64,000 nt of DNA from Ardenticatenaceae bacterium (GCA_020634435.1 JACKBS010000011.1:304255-368254); one strand, 5' to 3'. Shown: positions 1 through 9,260, counted from the stretch's first letter. Notes: generated from the letters alone by a model not told the origin. Numbers and translations: made by a program.

Positions 1-8
1 AACGTCTT

Positions 9-2435
9 GTGGACGATAGTAAACGAGCCATTGACGCCACTCAGGCGACCCTTCATACTCTCCGTAATATTGCCCACACACGGAAGGTACACGAGTTGTC
101 GTCTTTGTCTTTGCCCGAAATTGATAAGCTCGTTGCAGCTATCGCCAAAAATACTCCTGCGGGAAATGTTCCCAGCGTCATTCTGAATGGCTTGCTGCGC
201 CTGCCCAGCCGCATTCCTCCAGCGGCCACGGTACGGCGCGATATTCACCTGCTGTTCAAAGGGGTGGAGCAGGCGCTGATCGACAAGGCTGTCTTTGGCA
301 CCTTTTTTGCCGGGCCAGCGGCCGTTTTGTGGGCGTATCAAAATTTGCTCAAGCTGGCCGGTAAGGAGGTGGACGCCTCATTCCCCGAGGGCATCTGGCA
401 GTTTTACGTCGATTATGCTCTGCGGGACGACACCGCCCGCCATGCCTACGAGACCCACGGCTTCGATACCACGCTGCGCCAGCACCAGATGCAGCTTTCA
501 CCCGTGGATCGAGTGACGGCATTGGCGATGACGGCCGTTTACACCCTGCACCAATATTACGCCCTGCTAGAAAATGAATGGCGCGAGCGCGTCTACACCA
601 CCATCTTGCGTGAACTGACCGCCGATTTGCCCAACCACGCCCGTTTTGCCGCCCTTTATCCGCGTTGGGAACGATTACGGCCGTACGGCCGGGGCACCGA
701 TGTGCAGCTTCAAGAAGATTACCCCACCTACCGCCGCCGCAAATTTGATGCTTTTCTCACTGAAGCGGTGTTGGAACTGCCGCCCGCTGTGCAAGAAACA
801 TGGCAAAAACGGGTGGCTGCTGCTGAAGCAAAATCGCTGCCTGCTTACCAGCAGCAGCTCAGCATCCGTGCCTACCTGGAACCCTCACTCTACGGCGAAG
901 ATCGCAAACCCATCCCGTTGGAGCAGATGCAGATCGGCATTATTCACCAGGGGCGCTACTACCTCATACCTGCCTGTGCTGACAAAAACGGCCGTCCGCT
1001 CAACGTGGCGACCATGCGCGGCTACATCACCAACCTGATGTACCACGCCGATCAGACCGCGCCGGCCAATCTGGCCGAGCTGACTCAGATGAAGCGATCG
1101 GCCTTCCCGGAATTTTTGTCGGGCACCAGCGAAGGACTGCGCCAGGAGCTGACCAGCTTACGTCTGGCCCCCATCTGGATCAATACCGATCAGCAGTCGC
1201 GCCACCAGCCGCTGGCCAATCTGCGCCAGGCGGAGCGGGCCATTGGCGACCAGCCGATGACCATCTTCGACACGGGCGAAACCTTTGTTTTCGACCTGTC
1301 GCACATCTTTTTTGATGGCATCTGGGGTGCCGCCGTCGCCGAAATTTTGACTAACGAAGCGCTGTCCTGGGCGGTTTACCTGCACAGCCTGCCGACCGTG
1401 ACCGCACCACAGAATCGGCCGTATGCGCCTGCGCTCACTCTGCGGGCCACCGATCAACAGCGCATCCAGGCTGCGCCGCAGGTGGCGATGGAAGCCAGTG
1501 CCGAGACGTCGGCCATTGATCTGCCCGCCATTTTGGAGCTGCGCGAGCTGTTTAAGCAGCGCAACGATTTGCTGCGCATGACGGTGAACGATTTGCTGGT
1601 GCTGTACCGCACAGTACATGCTCTGGCGTACCGTCCCGCACCGGAACTGGTGACGCAGCTAGAAGCTTTGTTGGCAGACGGCCGTACGCAAGCCGCCGCC
1701 AAATCCGCGCTGACCGCGCTGCAAAGCCCAAGCAGCAACCCCGTCATTCTGATTCCGGTAGACGCCAGCCGTCGCAACCCGCGCGACCGCGTTTACCCGA
1801 TGACTTTTGAGGTGCCGCTGGATAATCTAGACCTGATCGGCCATCATCAGCGCACGCTGGCGGCACTGCGCAACTACGAGCGAGCCATGCGCAATCGGCA
1901 GCATCTTTACGACCAGTTTGAGAAGCTGCAAAAATCGTATCTGACGATGCTGGCCGGTTTTGGTGAGGTGCTGAATCGGGCCAAAGTGCGTGCCAGCACC
2001 GGGGAAAGCATTAGCCTGGACACGATTCGCCTGCTGGCCCATCTGCCTGTGCCGTTGCAGCGGCTGCTGGACAAAATCCCTGACCAGTTTGACGTGCTCA
2101 ACGATCTCATCAAGGGGCGCGAGGTGTTTTCCAACGTCGGGCGCGTGTCGCCGGGCAGCAGCCTGACGCGCTTCATGACGGCCAAGGACGACAACGAGAA
2201 AAAAGAGCTGGCCTGGGCGGTCATTACCGACGATGAAGATATGATGCACGTCACTTTGCGCGATTTTCGGCCGCATGTGGAGATGTTAACGGCCGTTGGC
2301 CGCCATGATCTAGCCGTACGTATCATCGCTGACCAGTTGGATTCCTTTGCCACGGGCCTAAACCAGTTTGTGCGCGATCTGCACCGCATTGCTACCACGT
2401 CCTACGACAAGCGAGGTTTACTCATCAAAAGATAG
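9..2435 (+). CDS. Large protein with HxxxDG acyltransferase-like motif
   Basis: I do not recognise a named family. The frame opens with GTG at base 9 but is open to the window edge, so the true start may lie outside. The protein (808 residues as seen) has no signal peptide or membrane segment. Around residues 431-437 it reads S-H-I-F-F-D-G, which fits the HxxxDG signature of CoA-dependent acyltransferases (carnitine acyltransferases, condensation domains), and it follows a short Phe-rich strand as in those families. That is the only functional hint. The C-terminal part (about 590-680) is helical and charged. The stop codon overlaps the left arm of an inverted repeat that separates it from the downstream kinase. 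The acyltransferase link is inference. Confidence 0.75.
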   Translation: MDDSKRAIDATQATLHTLRNIAHTRKVHELSSLSLPEIDKLVAAIAKNTPAGNVPSVILNGLLRLPSRIPPAATVRRDIHLLFKGVEQALIDKAVFGTFFAGPAAVLWAYQNLLKLAGKEVDASFPEGIWQFYVDYALRDDTARHAYETHGFDTTLRQHQMQLSPVDRVTALAMTAVYTLHQYYALLENEWRERVYTTILRELTADLPNHARFAALYPRWERLRPYGRGTDVQLQEDYPTYRRRKFDAFLTEAVLELPPAVQETWQKRVAAAEAKSLPAYQQQLSIRAYLEPSLYGEDRKPIPLEQMQIGIIHQGRYYLIPACADKNGRPLNVATMRGYITNLMYHADQTAPANLAELTQMKRSAFPEFLSGTSEGLRQELTSLRLAPIWINTDQQSRHQPLANLRQAERAIGDQPMTIFDTGETFVFDLSHIFFDGIWGAAVAEILTNEALSWAVYLHSLPTVTAPQNRPYAPALTLRATDQQRIQAAPQVAMEASAETSAIDLPAILELRELFKQRNDLLRMTVNDLLVLYRTVHALAYRPAPELVTQLEALLADGRTQAAAKSALTALQSPSSNPVILIPVDASRRNPRDRVYPMTFEVPLDNLDLIGHHQRTLAALRNYERAMRNRQHLYDQFEKLQKSYLTMLAGFGEVLNRAKVRASTGESISLDTIRLLAHLPVPLQRLLDKIPDQFDVLNDLIKGREVFSNVGRVSPGSSLTRFMTAKDDNEKKELAWAVITDDEDMMHVTLRDFRPHVEMLTAVGRHDLAVRIIADQLDSFATGLNQFVRDLHRIATTSYDKRGLLIKR

Positions 2436-2532
2436 GACGCAGAGATCGCTGAGAGAAGAGAGACCGGAGAGAAATTTGAGAAAAGCTCTCTTTCTCTCCG
2501 AATCTCCCCATTCTCTGCGTTCTCTGCGTCCT
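2434..2532. repeat. Inverted repeat, 'ctctgcgtcct' word family
   Basis: The outer arms AGGACGCAGAGA (2434-2445) and TCTCTGCGTCCT (2521-2532) are perfect 12-bp inverted copies. The interior is purine-rich GAGAGA facing pyrimidine-rich TCTCTC, so nearly the whole interval can fold. The left arm overlaps the stop codon of the preceding gene and the right arm ends 11 nt before the kinase ATG. There is no T-run, so it is not a textbook terminator. Confidence 0.8.
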
Positions 2533-2543
2533 AATTCACGCCT

Positions 2544-4760
2544 ATGACAAACCTGAACCAAGACCCACTCATCGGGCAGCAGCTAGATGAATACGAACTG
2601 GTCGCTCTGCTGGGGCGGGGTGGCATGGCGCGTGTGTACCGGGGGCGGGATGTGCGCCTGAAGCGGGATGTGGCCATCAAGGTAATTGATGCCATCTACC
2701 GCGCCGATGAGACGTACCGGGCGCGCTTTGAGCGCGAAGCGCAGGCGATTGCCCAGCTGGAGCATCCGCACATTGTGAGCCTGTACCGCTACGGCGAGGT
2801 GTCGGGGCTGTTTTACATGGCCATGCAGTACATTCCTGGTCAGGATTTGCGCAGCTATCTGGACGATTTGCGGGCGCGGGACGAGTGGTTGCCGGCGCTG
2901 GAAGCGGCTCGTCTCATTCGCGAGCTGTGCAGCGCACTTGATTATGCCCACAGCAAGGGGATCATTCACCGGGACGTGAAGCCATCGAACATTGTGCTGG
3001 ATGAGGACGGCCGTTCCTACCTCACCGATTTTGGCCTGGCTATGCTTACCGATGGCGACACTCAGGGCGACATTTTTGGCTCGCCCCACTACGTGGCTCC
3101 CGAGCAGGCCATGTCGTCGGCGCGCGTGGTGCCGCAGAGCGATTTGTATGCGGTGGGCGTGATTCTGTACCAGATGTTCACCGGGCAACGGCCGTTTGAA
3201 GGCGCGGAACCGCTGGAAATTGCCATGAAGCAGATGAGCGAAGTGCCGCCGCCGCCGCAGGGAATCCGGCCCGATCTCAGCCCGGCGCTGTCCGCGGTTC
3301 TTCTCAAGGCGCTGGCCAAAGAGCCAGACGACCGGTACGCCAACGGCAATTTGCTGGCAACGGCCGTTGAGCAAGCCATCGCCCAACCAGATGATGTTGA
3401 TTTGCAGGTACCTAGCGCGGGCAACCTTCCTGTGGCGCCCATCATGCCCCAGCGGGCCGCGCCACCGCCGCCACCTGCCGTAGCCGGTCCGCCGATTTCC
3501 AATGCGCCGCGTACCTTGCCCCCGCCACCCGCCGCCACGGTGATGGGGCAGGCGCAGCACACGGTTACGCCCACGCCGAAGCCGGAGAAAGTAAAGACGA
3601 ATAACGGCCGTTCCTGCCTCTTCTTTTTGCTGTTTATTTTGTTGGTGGTCGGTTTGGCCGGAGCATCGGTCTGGTTTTTTGTGTGGGAAAGGCATTCAGC
3701 CGATGATTTGGCGTACTTGGCCCAAAACGGCAGCCTGCCGCCGACGGCGACCGCCACAGCCCGGCCCACCGAAACGCCAACGATGCTGCCAACCGCGACG
3801 GAAACGGCCGTTCCTTTAGCAACAATGGTGGCCGTGGTGGAAACGGCCGTGCCAACCGCCACGCCAACTAACATACCCTTACCCAGCCCGACAGCTTCCC
3901 CAACCCACACACCCACGCCGCTGCCCACCGCCACTGCAACGAGCATCCCCACGCCTACGCCGCTCATCGTGCTGACGCGTGAGCAGGACGACATGCCCCA
4001 GGTGTTAATTCCGGCCACCTCCTTTATGATGGGGGCTGCCGACGCTGATGAACTGGCTGGGCTCGATGAACGGTCGCGGCACGAAGTAACGGTTGATGCC
4101 TTTGCCATTGACTTGTACGAGGTGAGCGTGGCCCAGTATGCCGCCTTCCTCAACACGCTGGGCGAATACGTCAATGCCTGCAACGGGTTCACCTGCCTCT
4201 CAACCAATTTTGAAACCACGCAAAGCTATCTTACCGACAACACAATTGAATACGTGCCGGTGGCCGGATTTGGGGATTTTCCCATCAACAACGTTAGCTG
4301 GCACGGGGCCAATGCGTACTGCCAATGGGTGGGTGGGCGACTGCCGACTGAGGCGGAGTGGGAATTGGCGGCTGGGGGCGGCGACGGCCGTTTCTACCCC
4401 TGGGGCAATGAGTTAGCAATTGATGAAGATGGCACCATTCCGGCCGTTTTTGCCGGGACCTTTAGTAATTTGCAGCCGGTCAACAGCTTGCCCGAAGGCG
4501 TTAGCCCGTTTGGCCTTTACCACATGGCGGGCAACGTCTGGGAATGGGTGGCCGATGGCTACGACCCCATCTACTACGATCGCAGCCCGGTGGAAAACCC
4601 CACTGGCCCGGAGGTCAATGTGACCGATGATCGGGTGCTGCGTGGCGGCGGCTACGACAGCCCGGCCGAAGATTTGCGCATCACCAACCGCGCCAGTGAG
4701 CGCGCCCCCGAATTTCGCCTGGTACCCGACGTGGGCTTCCGTTGCGTCACGACTCCTTAA
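2544..4760 (+). CDS. Membrane Ser/Thr kinase fused to FGE-sulfatase domain
   Basis: This is a Hanks-type kinase with an extracellular formylglycine-generating-enzyme (FGE/SUMF1)-like domain. The kinase domain covers about residues 17-270, with glycine loop LLGRGGMARVY, catalytic Lys46 (VAIKVID), HRDVKPSN and DFG motifs. A Pro-rich linker follows (about 295-345), then one membrane helix (about 357-381), a Thr/Pro stalk, and the FGE-like domain (about 480-738) with GGRLPTEAEWE, YPWGNE, NVWEWVADGY, LRGGGYD and GFRCV. In this family the outer domain is a C-type-lectin-like fold that may bind ligand or modify a partner; which applies is not shown. No Shine-Dalgarno is visible before the ATG, which lies just after a hairpin arm. 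Confidence 0.93.
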   Translation: MTNLNQDPLIGQQLDEYELVALLGRGGMARVYRGRDVRLKRDVAIKVIDAIYRADETYRARFEREAQAIAQLEHPHIVSLYRYGEVSGLFYMAMQYIPGQDLRSYLDDLRARDEWLPALEAARLIRELCSALDYAHSKGIIHRDVKPSNIVLDEDGRSYLTDFGLAMLTDGDTQGDIFGSPHYVAPEQAMSSARVVPQSDLYAVGVILYQMFTGQRPFEGAEPLEIAMKQMSEVPPPPQGIRPDLSPALSAVLLKALAKEPDDRYANGNLLATAVEQAIAQPDDVDLQVPSAGNLPVAPIMPQRAAPPPPPAVAGPPISNAPRTLPPPPAATVMGQAQHTVTPTPKPEKVKTNNGRSCLFFLLFILLVVGLAGASVWFFVWERHSADDLAYLAQNGSLPPTATATARPTETPTMLPTATETAVPLATMVAVVETAVPTATPTNIPLPSPTASPTHTPTPLPTATATSIPTPTPLIVLTREQDDMPQVLIPATSFMMGAADADELAGLDERSRHEVTVDAFAIDLYEVSVAQYAAFLNTLGEYVNACNGFTCLSTNFETTQSYLTDNTIEYVPVAGFGDFPINNVSWHGANAYCQWVGGRLPTEAEWELAAGGGDGRFYPWGNELAIDEDGTIPAVFAGTFSNLQPVNSLPEGVSPFGLYHMAGNVWEWVADGYDPIYYDRSPVENPTGPEVNVTDDRVLRGGGYDSPAEDLRITNRASERAPEFRLVPDVGFRCVTTP

Positions 4761-4914
4761 ACTTTTCCCATATTCTCGATCCCATTCTGTACTCTGCTGC
4801 GCAAAACGATGAAATAAACACGTTGTTTCGTGCTGCATTTTCATAGCGTAGAAGGCGAAGCAATTGGCTCCCGCAAAGATGCTCAGGTGTAAAGCAAATG
4901 GCGTTTTTGTGACT

Positions 4915-4932
4915 TTGCCCGTAAACGGGCAA
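4915..4932. repeat. Short hairpin upstream of the rhomboid promoter
   Basis: TTGCCCGT-AA-ACGGGCAA is a perfect 8-bp stem with a 2-nt loop, 155 nt after the kinase stop. It could end kinase transcription, although no T-tract follows. Confidence 0.5.
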
Positions 4933-4959
4933 TGCATCGATCATCTTCAGGGAAATTGT

Positions 4960-4988
4960 TTGGTTCGGAAAATACACTTCGCTACAAT
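4960..4988 (+). promoter_or_regulatory. Putative sigma-70 promoter of the rhomboid gene
   Basis: TTGGTT (4960-4965), a 17-nt spacer and TACAAT (4983-4988) fit a sigma-70 promoter. A GGAGG ribosome site at 5012-5016 precedes the ATG at 5026. This is pattern match only. Confidence 0.45.
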
Positions 4989-5025
4989 ACGGCTTACCAG
5001 TTTGTGAATTTGGAGGAACTACGGC

Positions 5026-6435
5026 ATGCCCCCTAGCGAAGAAGCTAATGTAGATTTCTGTTATCGCCATCCAGACCGGGAAACATCGTTGCGGTGTGCC
5101 CGCTGTAACAAGGCCATTTGTGTGAAGTGTGCCCGGCATACAACCGTTGGTTATCGCTGCCCCGATTGTCTCTATGAATTGAGCAGCCGCCATTATCCCA
5201 GTGGTGTGTATGTTGACCCGCTTAGCGTCCCCCAAGCCAAACCTGTCATTACCTATGTGCTGCTGGCGCTAATCGTGATTGTTTTTGCAGCACAGGAACT
5301 ACTCGGTGGTTCCATGGATGATGGGGTGCTGCTGAAATTAGGCTCTACCTCTGGTGAACTCATCATGCAGGGCGAAATTTGGCGTCTGTTTATGGCCATG
5401 TTTCTGCACATTGGCATTGTTCACCTATTTTTCAATGCTTTTGCCCTGTACAGTGTTGGGCGAAACGTAGAGAGTTATTTTGGATACGGCCGTTTCCTTC
5501 TCATCTACCTGGCCTCAGGTTTGTTTGGCAATATTGTGAGCTTTGCTTTACGTGGCCCGTACGAGTTTTCGGCAGGTGCTTCTGGGGCCATCTTTGGCTT
5601 GATTGGGGCGGAGCTGGGTATGCTGTTGTTCCATCGTCGCCAGCTTGGCACCTATGGCCAAGAACAGCGCAAGAACATTTGGCGTATTGTCCTTATTAAC
5701 TTGGTGATTGGCCTGTCCGTTTTTGCCATCAACAACGCGGCGCACATTGGCGGTTTTATCGCCGGGCTGGCATTGGGATTTCTTGTCGCGCCTCGCTATT
5801 TGCCTGTCTTGACCAGCACCGGGGAGAACCGTTACGAAGACCAGGCTTCCCTGAAAAAACTGTGGGCTATACCCTTAATCACGACGCTGCTTTTGGCGGG
5901 CGGAATTTGGGGCTCCATTTACCTTTGGCAAAACTACGAAATGAAAATGCAAGAAATCACCATGCGTATTCAATATTTGCCTTTCTCTCTTCCAACACTT
6001 TTTGCCGGAGACCCGCTTGAATACTACGGGGATGAATTTGACGCGCCTGAGACTGTGAAGCTTGGCGATATTTTTGAATGCTATCTGGGCACATACGATG
6101 CGTATGAAGTCGATGAATTTGCAGATGTTTCTTATTGCTCAGGCTACCTGGACGTCAGCAATAATGAATCCACGCATGAGATTGACCTGACTACTATTAG
6201 CGACCACCAACAATTTTCGGTCGGTTTTTCGGCCTACACCTATGGCGGGAGTTTAGAGATAGAAATAGAGACGGCGACTGGAGAGACTTTCCTGATGCGG
6301 ACGAATGAGACAGTTTCGCCTGATGCATCAACTTATCTGGGCGTTATTCCTGGACAAATCTCAATCACTACTCGGATAACCGAAGGACAACCTGAGATGA
6401 TTAGTTACTCAATTTCTTTTGAGTCGGCGGATTAG
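5026..6435 (+). CDS. Rhomboid-family intramembrane serine protease with zinc finger
   Basis: Rhomboids cut membrane proteins within the bilayer. The N-terminus has a B-box/zinc-finger-like Cys/His cluster (C12, H15, C24, C27, C32, C35, H38, C45, C48). The rhomboid core follows (about 75-260): HLFFNAFAL supplies the oxyanion His133/Asn137, GASGAIFG the catalytic Ser186, and AAHIGGFIAG the catalytic His240. A further membrane helix lies near 285-305. The last 150 or so residues form an acidic extracytoplasmic domain that I do not recognise. The start is supported by a GGAGG site 9 nt upstream and a candidate promoter. It is probably a single-gene transcript, since the next gene is convergent. 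Confidence 0.93.
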   Translation: MPPSEEANVDFCYRHPDRETSLRCARCNKAICVKCARHTTVGYRCPDCLYELSSRHYPSGVYVDPLSVPQAKPVITYVLLALIVIVFAAQELLGGSMDDGVLLKLGSTSGELIMQGEIWRLFMAMFLHIGIVHLFFNAFALYSVGRNVESYFGYGRFLLIYLASGLFGNIVSFALRGPYEFSAGASGAIFGLIGAELGMLLFHRRQLGTYGQEQRKNIWRIVLINLVIGLSVFAINNAAHIGGFIAGLALGFLVAPRYLPVLTSTGENRYEDQASLKKLWAIPLITTLLLAGGIWGSIYLWQNYEMKMQEITMRIQYLPFSLPTLFAGDPLEYYGDEFDAPETVKLGDIFECYLGTYDAYEVDEFADVSYCSGYLDVSNNESTHEIDLTTISDHQQFSVGFSAYTYGGSLEIEIETATGETFLMRTNETVSPDASTYLGVIPGQISITTRITEGQPEMISYSISFESAD

Positions 6436-6524
6436 GGTCTTCTTCTATTCGAGTCCTAAATTTCGAGCAATATTTTGTTTGATCCATTGGTAACCACTGC
6501 CTCTTGATTAATGTGGGTTTAAGT

Positions 6525-7166
6525 TCAAGCCATTTCCCCAAATTGAATCTGGTAGATGGCAGCGCCAAAAGCGACGGCGACATTGAGCGAGTTTTTGACG
6601 CCGCTCATGGGCAGGGCCAAGGTGCAGTCGGCCAGCTGCTGGATGGCAGGGTCTACCCCTACTTTTTCATTGCCGATAACGAGCAGAATGGGTTGGTTGG
6701 CTGTGGCAGGCAGAGTGGTGGTAAAGAGATTTACGGCCGTTTCTCCCTCCTCCAATACCCAAATCAGATAGCCTGCCGACTTGAGCTGCCTCACGGCCTG
6801 GACGCCGTTGCGATGCTGCGTCCAGGGCAGGGCGCTTTCCGCGCCGAGGGCTGTTTTGGCCAGTTTGGGGTGCGTGGGTGGGGCGGTGATGCCGCCCAAA
6901 TGAAGGTGCGTGATGCCCGCGCCATCGGCCGTGCGCATGATGGCCCCCACGTTGTACAGGCTGCGAATGTTGTCTAGCAGCAGCTCCAGCTGGGTGAAGC
7001 GCGGTGTGGTTTGTAACGATGGTGCGCTGCCTGCTTGCGGCGTGGCGACCAACACCGTGCTTGTTCCGCAATGGGGGCAGCGTGATCCTGCCGGATCGCC
7101 CGCCGCTACCGGAAAGCGAAACTGGCATCTCTCAGCTTCACACTGCCGAATTTCATACAGCTGCAT
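6525..7166 (-). CDS. SpoU/TrmH-family RNA 2'-O-methyltransferase with zinc ribbon
   Basis: This SAM-dependent enzyme should methylate ribose 2'-OH in tRNA or rRNA; the site is not deducible. The SPOUT motifs are clear: N..S.YNVGAIMRTADG (motif 1), VIGNEKVGV (motif 2) and LPMSGVKNSLNVAVA (motif 3), the knot that binds SAM. Unusually for the family, the first 40 residues hold four cysteines (C9, C14, C30, C33) in a zinc-ribbon pattern, probably an RNA-binding addition. At 213 residues it is close to TrmH core size. No strong ribosome site precedes the ATG, so the start is less certain than the product. Confidence 0.88.
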   Translation of the reverse strand: MQLYEIRQCEAERCQFRFPVAAGDPAGSRCPHCGTSTVLVATPQAGSAPSLQTTPRFTQLELLLDNIRSLYNVGAIMRTADGAGITHLHLGGITAPPTHPKLAKTALGAESALPWTQHRNGVQAVRQLKSAGYLIWVLEEGETAVNLFTTTLPATANQPILLVIGNEKVGVDPAIQQLADCTLALPMSGVKNSLNVAVAFGAAIYQIQFGEMA

Positions 7167-7335
7167 TAGCGTTTACTCTTGTTGGACAATGTAGATTTCA
7201 GGCACCACTTTCGCCGAGGAATGAATTCCTCAGCTAAAACGAGAAGTACGCTAAAGCACACTGGAAGCAGTGAAGCGGCAATAGTCTGCTTGAGCAGACT
7301 TCTCTTCTCAGGCACCGAATTCATTCGGTGGCTTC
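7167..7335. repeat. Cluster of short palindromes between genes
   Basis: This gene-poor stretch holds GAGGAAT-GAATTCCTC, AGTCTGC-TTGA-GCAGACT, and CACCGAAT-TC-ATTCGGTG overlapping the end of the acetyltransferase gene. It reads like a degraded member of the boundary repeats found elsewhere in the window. Confidence 0.5.
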
Positions 7336-7836
7336 CTCATGCGCCCCAACAATTTTGCTGCGCCGCTCCAGGAAGAGGACATCCCGCCAACGGCCGTATT
7401 GCTGCCCCAATTTCTCTCGTCTGCCCACCACGCGAAAGCCCAACTTCTCATGCAGCGTCACGCTGGCCACGTTTTCTGGGAAGATGCCCGCCTGGAGCGT
7501 CCAAAATCCGGTCGCTTCCGCGCTGTCGATCAGCGTTTGCAGCAGCTGCTTGCCGATGCCATGACCCCAGGCGGTGGGCGAAACGTAGACGCTCACTTCG
7601 GCCACGCCCGCATACACGCAGCGGTTGGAAACGGCCGAAAGTGCCGCCCAACCCACCACTTCGCCTGCCTCAGACCGGGCTACAAACCGGCTGTGCGGCA
7701 GTCGAGCCGCGTTCCACGTATCCCAGTTTGGCACCTCAGTTTCAAAGGTGGCTTCGCCAGTAGCAATCCCATCGGCATAAATTTGGGCAACGGCCGTCCA
7801 ATCTGCCGCTTGCATGGGGTGAATGGTGATTGGCAT
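7321..7836 (-). CDS. GNAT acetyltransferase, phosphinothricin acetyltransferase-like
   Basis: A Gcn5-related N-acetyltransferase that transfers acetyl from acetyl-CoA to an amine. The sequence resembles the PAT/Bar subgroup: an N-terminal IYADGI..GEATFET segment and the CoA-binding motif AWGHGIGKQLL, then a strand-helix end with LHEKLGFRVVG. I set the start at 7836 rather than 7845, because AAGGAGG (complement of 7846-7852) is ideally spaced (9 nt) from the second ATG but abuts the first. The substrate cannot be inferred; homologues act on phosphinothricin, methionine sulfone or other small amines. The 171-residue length is normal for the subgroup. Confidence 0.88.
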   Translation of the reverse strand: MPITIHPMQAADWTAVAQIYADGIATGEATFETEVPNWDTWNAARLPHSRFVARSEAGEVVGWAALSAVSNRCVYAGVAEVSVYVSPTAWGHGIGKQLLQTLIDSAEATGFWTLQAGIFPENVASVTLHEKLGFRVVGRREKLGQQYGRWRDVLFLERRSKIVGAHEEATE

Positions 7837-7858
7837 GTAGAGCATCCTCCTTGAGGAA

Positions 7859-7902
7859 GTAATTGAGTAATTAGGTAATTTGCACTGTAATTACTCAATT
7901 AC
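7859..7902. repeat. Inverted repeat, 'taattgagtaatta' word family
   Basis: GTAATTGAGTAATTA (7859-7873) and its perfect 15-bp inverted copy at 7888-7902 bracket a 14-nt loop. AT-rich repeats of the same words recur at 16513-16564 and 23687-23725, always at gene ends. Confidence 0.85.
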
Positions 7903-7920
7903 CTAATTACCCAATGACAT

Positions 7921-8394
7921 TTACACAACCGGCGTATTCCGCCGGAACAAAAGCCTTGGTGCGATAATTCCCCCGGCCAGCGCGGCCAGAATGAGGCCCG
8001 TTTTGACGGCATTCAGGCTCGCTTCAACCAGTACCGGCGTGCTGCCAAATACGCCCATGTTGGTGATTTCCAAAATGCCCAGCATGGTGCGAAAGGCAAA
8101 GGTGCCCGGCACCATGGGAATGACTGCCGGAACGGTAAAAATAGCCGTGGGTGATTCGTAGCGGCGGGCCAGGTAATCACCCATGAAGCCGATGGTTGTG
8201 GCCGCTAGTAAGGTGGCTGGTTCGATGGGCAGCCCAAGGTGCATCACCCAGGTGCGCAGGGCATGGCCCGTAGCCGCCGCTACCGTGCAGCCCAGCAGCG
8301 CCCGGCGTGGCACGTTGAACAGAATGGCAAAGCCGATGGCGGCAATCGCCGACCAGAAAGCATCGCCCAGCAGGGTCACCAGGAATGAACTCAC
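7921..8394 (-). CDS. ThrE-type exporter subunit, YjjB-like
   Basis: The C-terminal half of a threonine/serine exporter (ThrE_2, formerly DUF3815), a membrane protein with about four or five helices. Family features include a Gly/Ala-rich helix ending in GFMGDYLARR and the VPGTFAFRTMLGI segment, which resembles the conserved pore motif. In one-gene ThrE proteins this half follows the YjjP-like half; here they are separate genes. It starts with GTG at 8394 and overlaps the stop of the YjjP-like gene by 4 nt, which indicates translational coupling. The amino acid exported is inferred from the family. Confidence 0.85.
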   Translation of the reverse strand: MSSFLVTLLGDAFWSAIAAIGFAILFNVPRRALLGCTVAAATGHALRTWVMHLGLPIEPATLLAATTIGFMGDYLARRYESPTAIFTVPAVIPMVPGTFAFRTMLGILEITNMGVFGSTPVLVEASLNAVKTGLILAALAGGIIAPRLLFRRNTPVV

Positions 8395-9217
8395 AGGGAC
8401 ACCCCCGTCAGGCTGAGGGCGAGTAGCAGGCCGAGGGCAATGGCCAGCGAGATGAGCAGCCCGGTTACGCCGCGGGTAATGCCGGTAACCAGATGGCCGC
8501 GAATCAGGTCCTGCGCGGCGTTGATGAGCGGCACGCCGGGAACCAGCAGCAAAACGGCCGCTGCCAGGGCCGTCTCTGGTTGGTCACTCAGGTGAAGCAG
8601 CCCGGCGGTGCTGGCCAGACAGCCCGCCACAAAAGCGCAGGCTACGACCACCAGCAGCGGGTTAAAGTGGCGATGGTTTAGCTCCTGTCGCAAAAACATG
8701 GACACGCTTGACGCGCCAAAGGTGATGCCAAAAATAATCCAGTCGCCGCCAAACAGGCGGCTGAAGGCAGCACAGGCTAATCCCACCATGACCACGACCA
8801 GCCAGCGGTTGTAGCTGCGCGGCATCTGGTCGATATGCTCCAGCTCTGTGCGCGCCTGGAAGCGGTCTAGCTCGCCATTGATGATGCGGCGGCTCAAATC
8901 GTTGAGGGCGGTGACCTTGCCCAAATCGACGCCCAGCGACACGACGCGGCGCAGTTTGGTGCGGAATTCAGAGCCGCTGGAGGCGGTAATGGTGATGACG
9001 TTGGGCGAGACGAGGATATCAGCCAATCGCAGCCGAGGCCAGTGCCAATTTTGTGCACCGATTCTTCGACGCGCTGGCTGGTGGCACCATGTTGCAGCAG
9101 CATTTGCCCGGCCCACAGGCTCAGGTCGATGATGTCGCGCAGTTCGTGGTAGGCAAGCGGCCGTTTATGGCTGACGTCGTGTTCGGGATGAATGCCCGGC
9201 GGGTGTGCATGTTCCAT
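8391..9217 (-). CDS. ThrE-type exporter subunit, YjjP-like, frameshifted
   Basis: The YjjP-like half of a threonine/serine exporter (formerly DUF1212). The N-terminal part, from ATG 9217 (LLQHGATSQRVEESVHKIG, then GLGCD), and the remaining part (LADILVSPNVITITASSG to membrane helices) lie in different frames. The switch is near 9025, where one base is missing from the plus strand relative to an intact frame. The joined protein would be about 275 residues with five membrane helices, normal for the family. Either the gene is broken or the consensus has an indel; four other genes nearby show the same fault. The downstream YjjB-like partner is intact. Confidence 0.8.
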
Positions 9218-9260
9218 GCCCGTACTATAGCGCGTTCATTTCTGGCTGGCGACTGGGTTT

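Noticed and set aside
2583..3695. Minus-strand frame of 370 codons opposite the kinase domain
   Set aside because: Pure antisense shadow; composition (His, Arg, Gln rich) is unlike real proteins here.
3089..4219. Long minus-strand frame rich in Val, Gly and Ala opposite the kinase
   Set aside because: It mirrors the Thr/Pro stalk and FGE domain of the plus-strand kinase, whose motifs are unmistakable; no ribosome site and no known motif.
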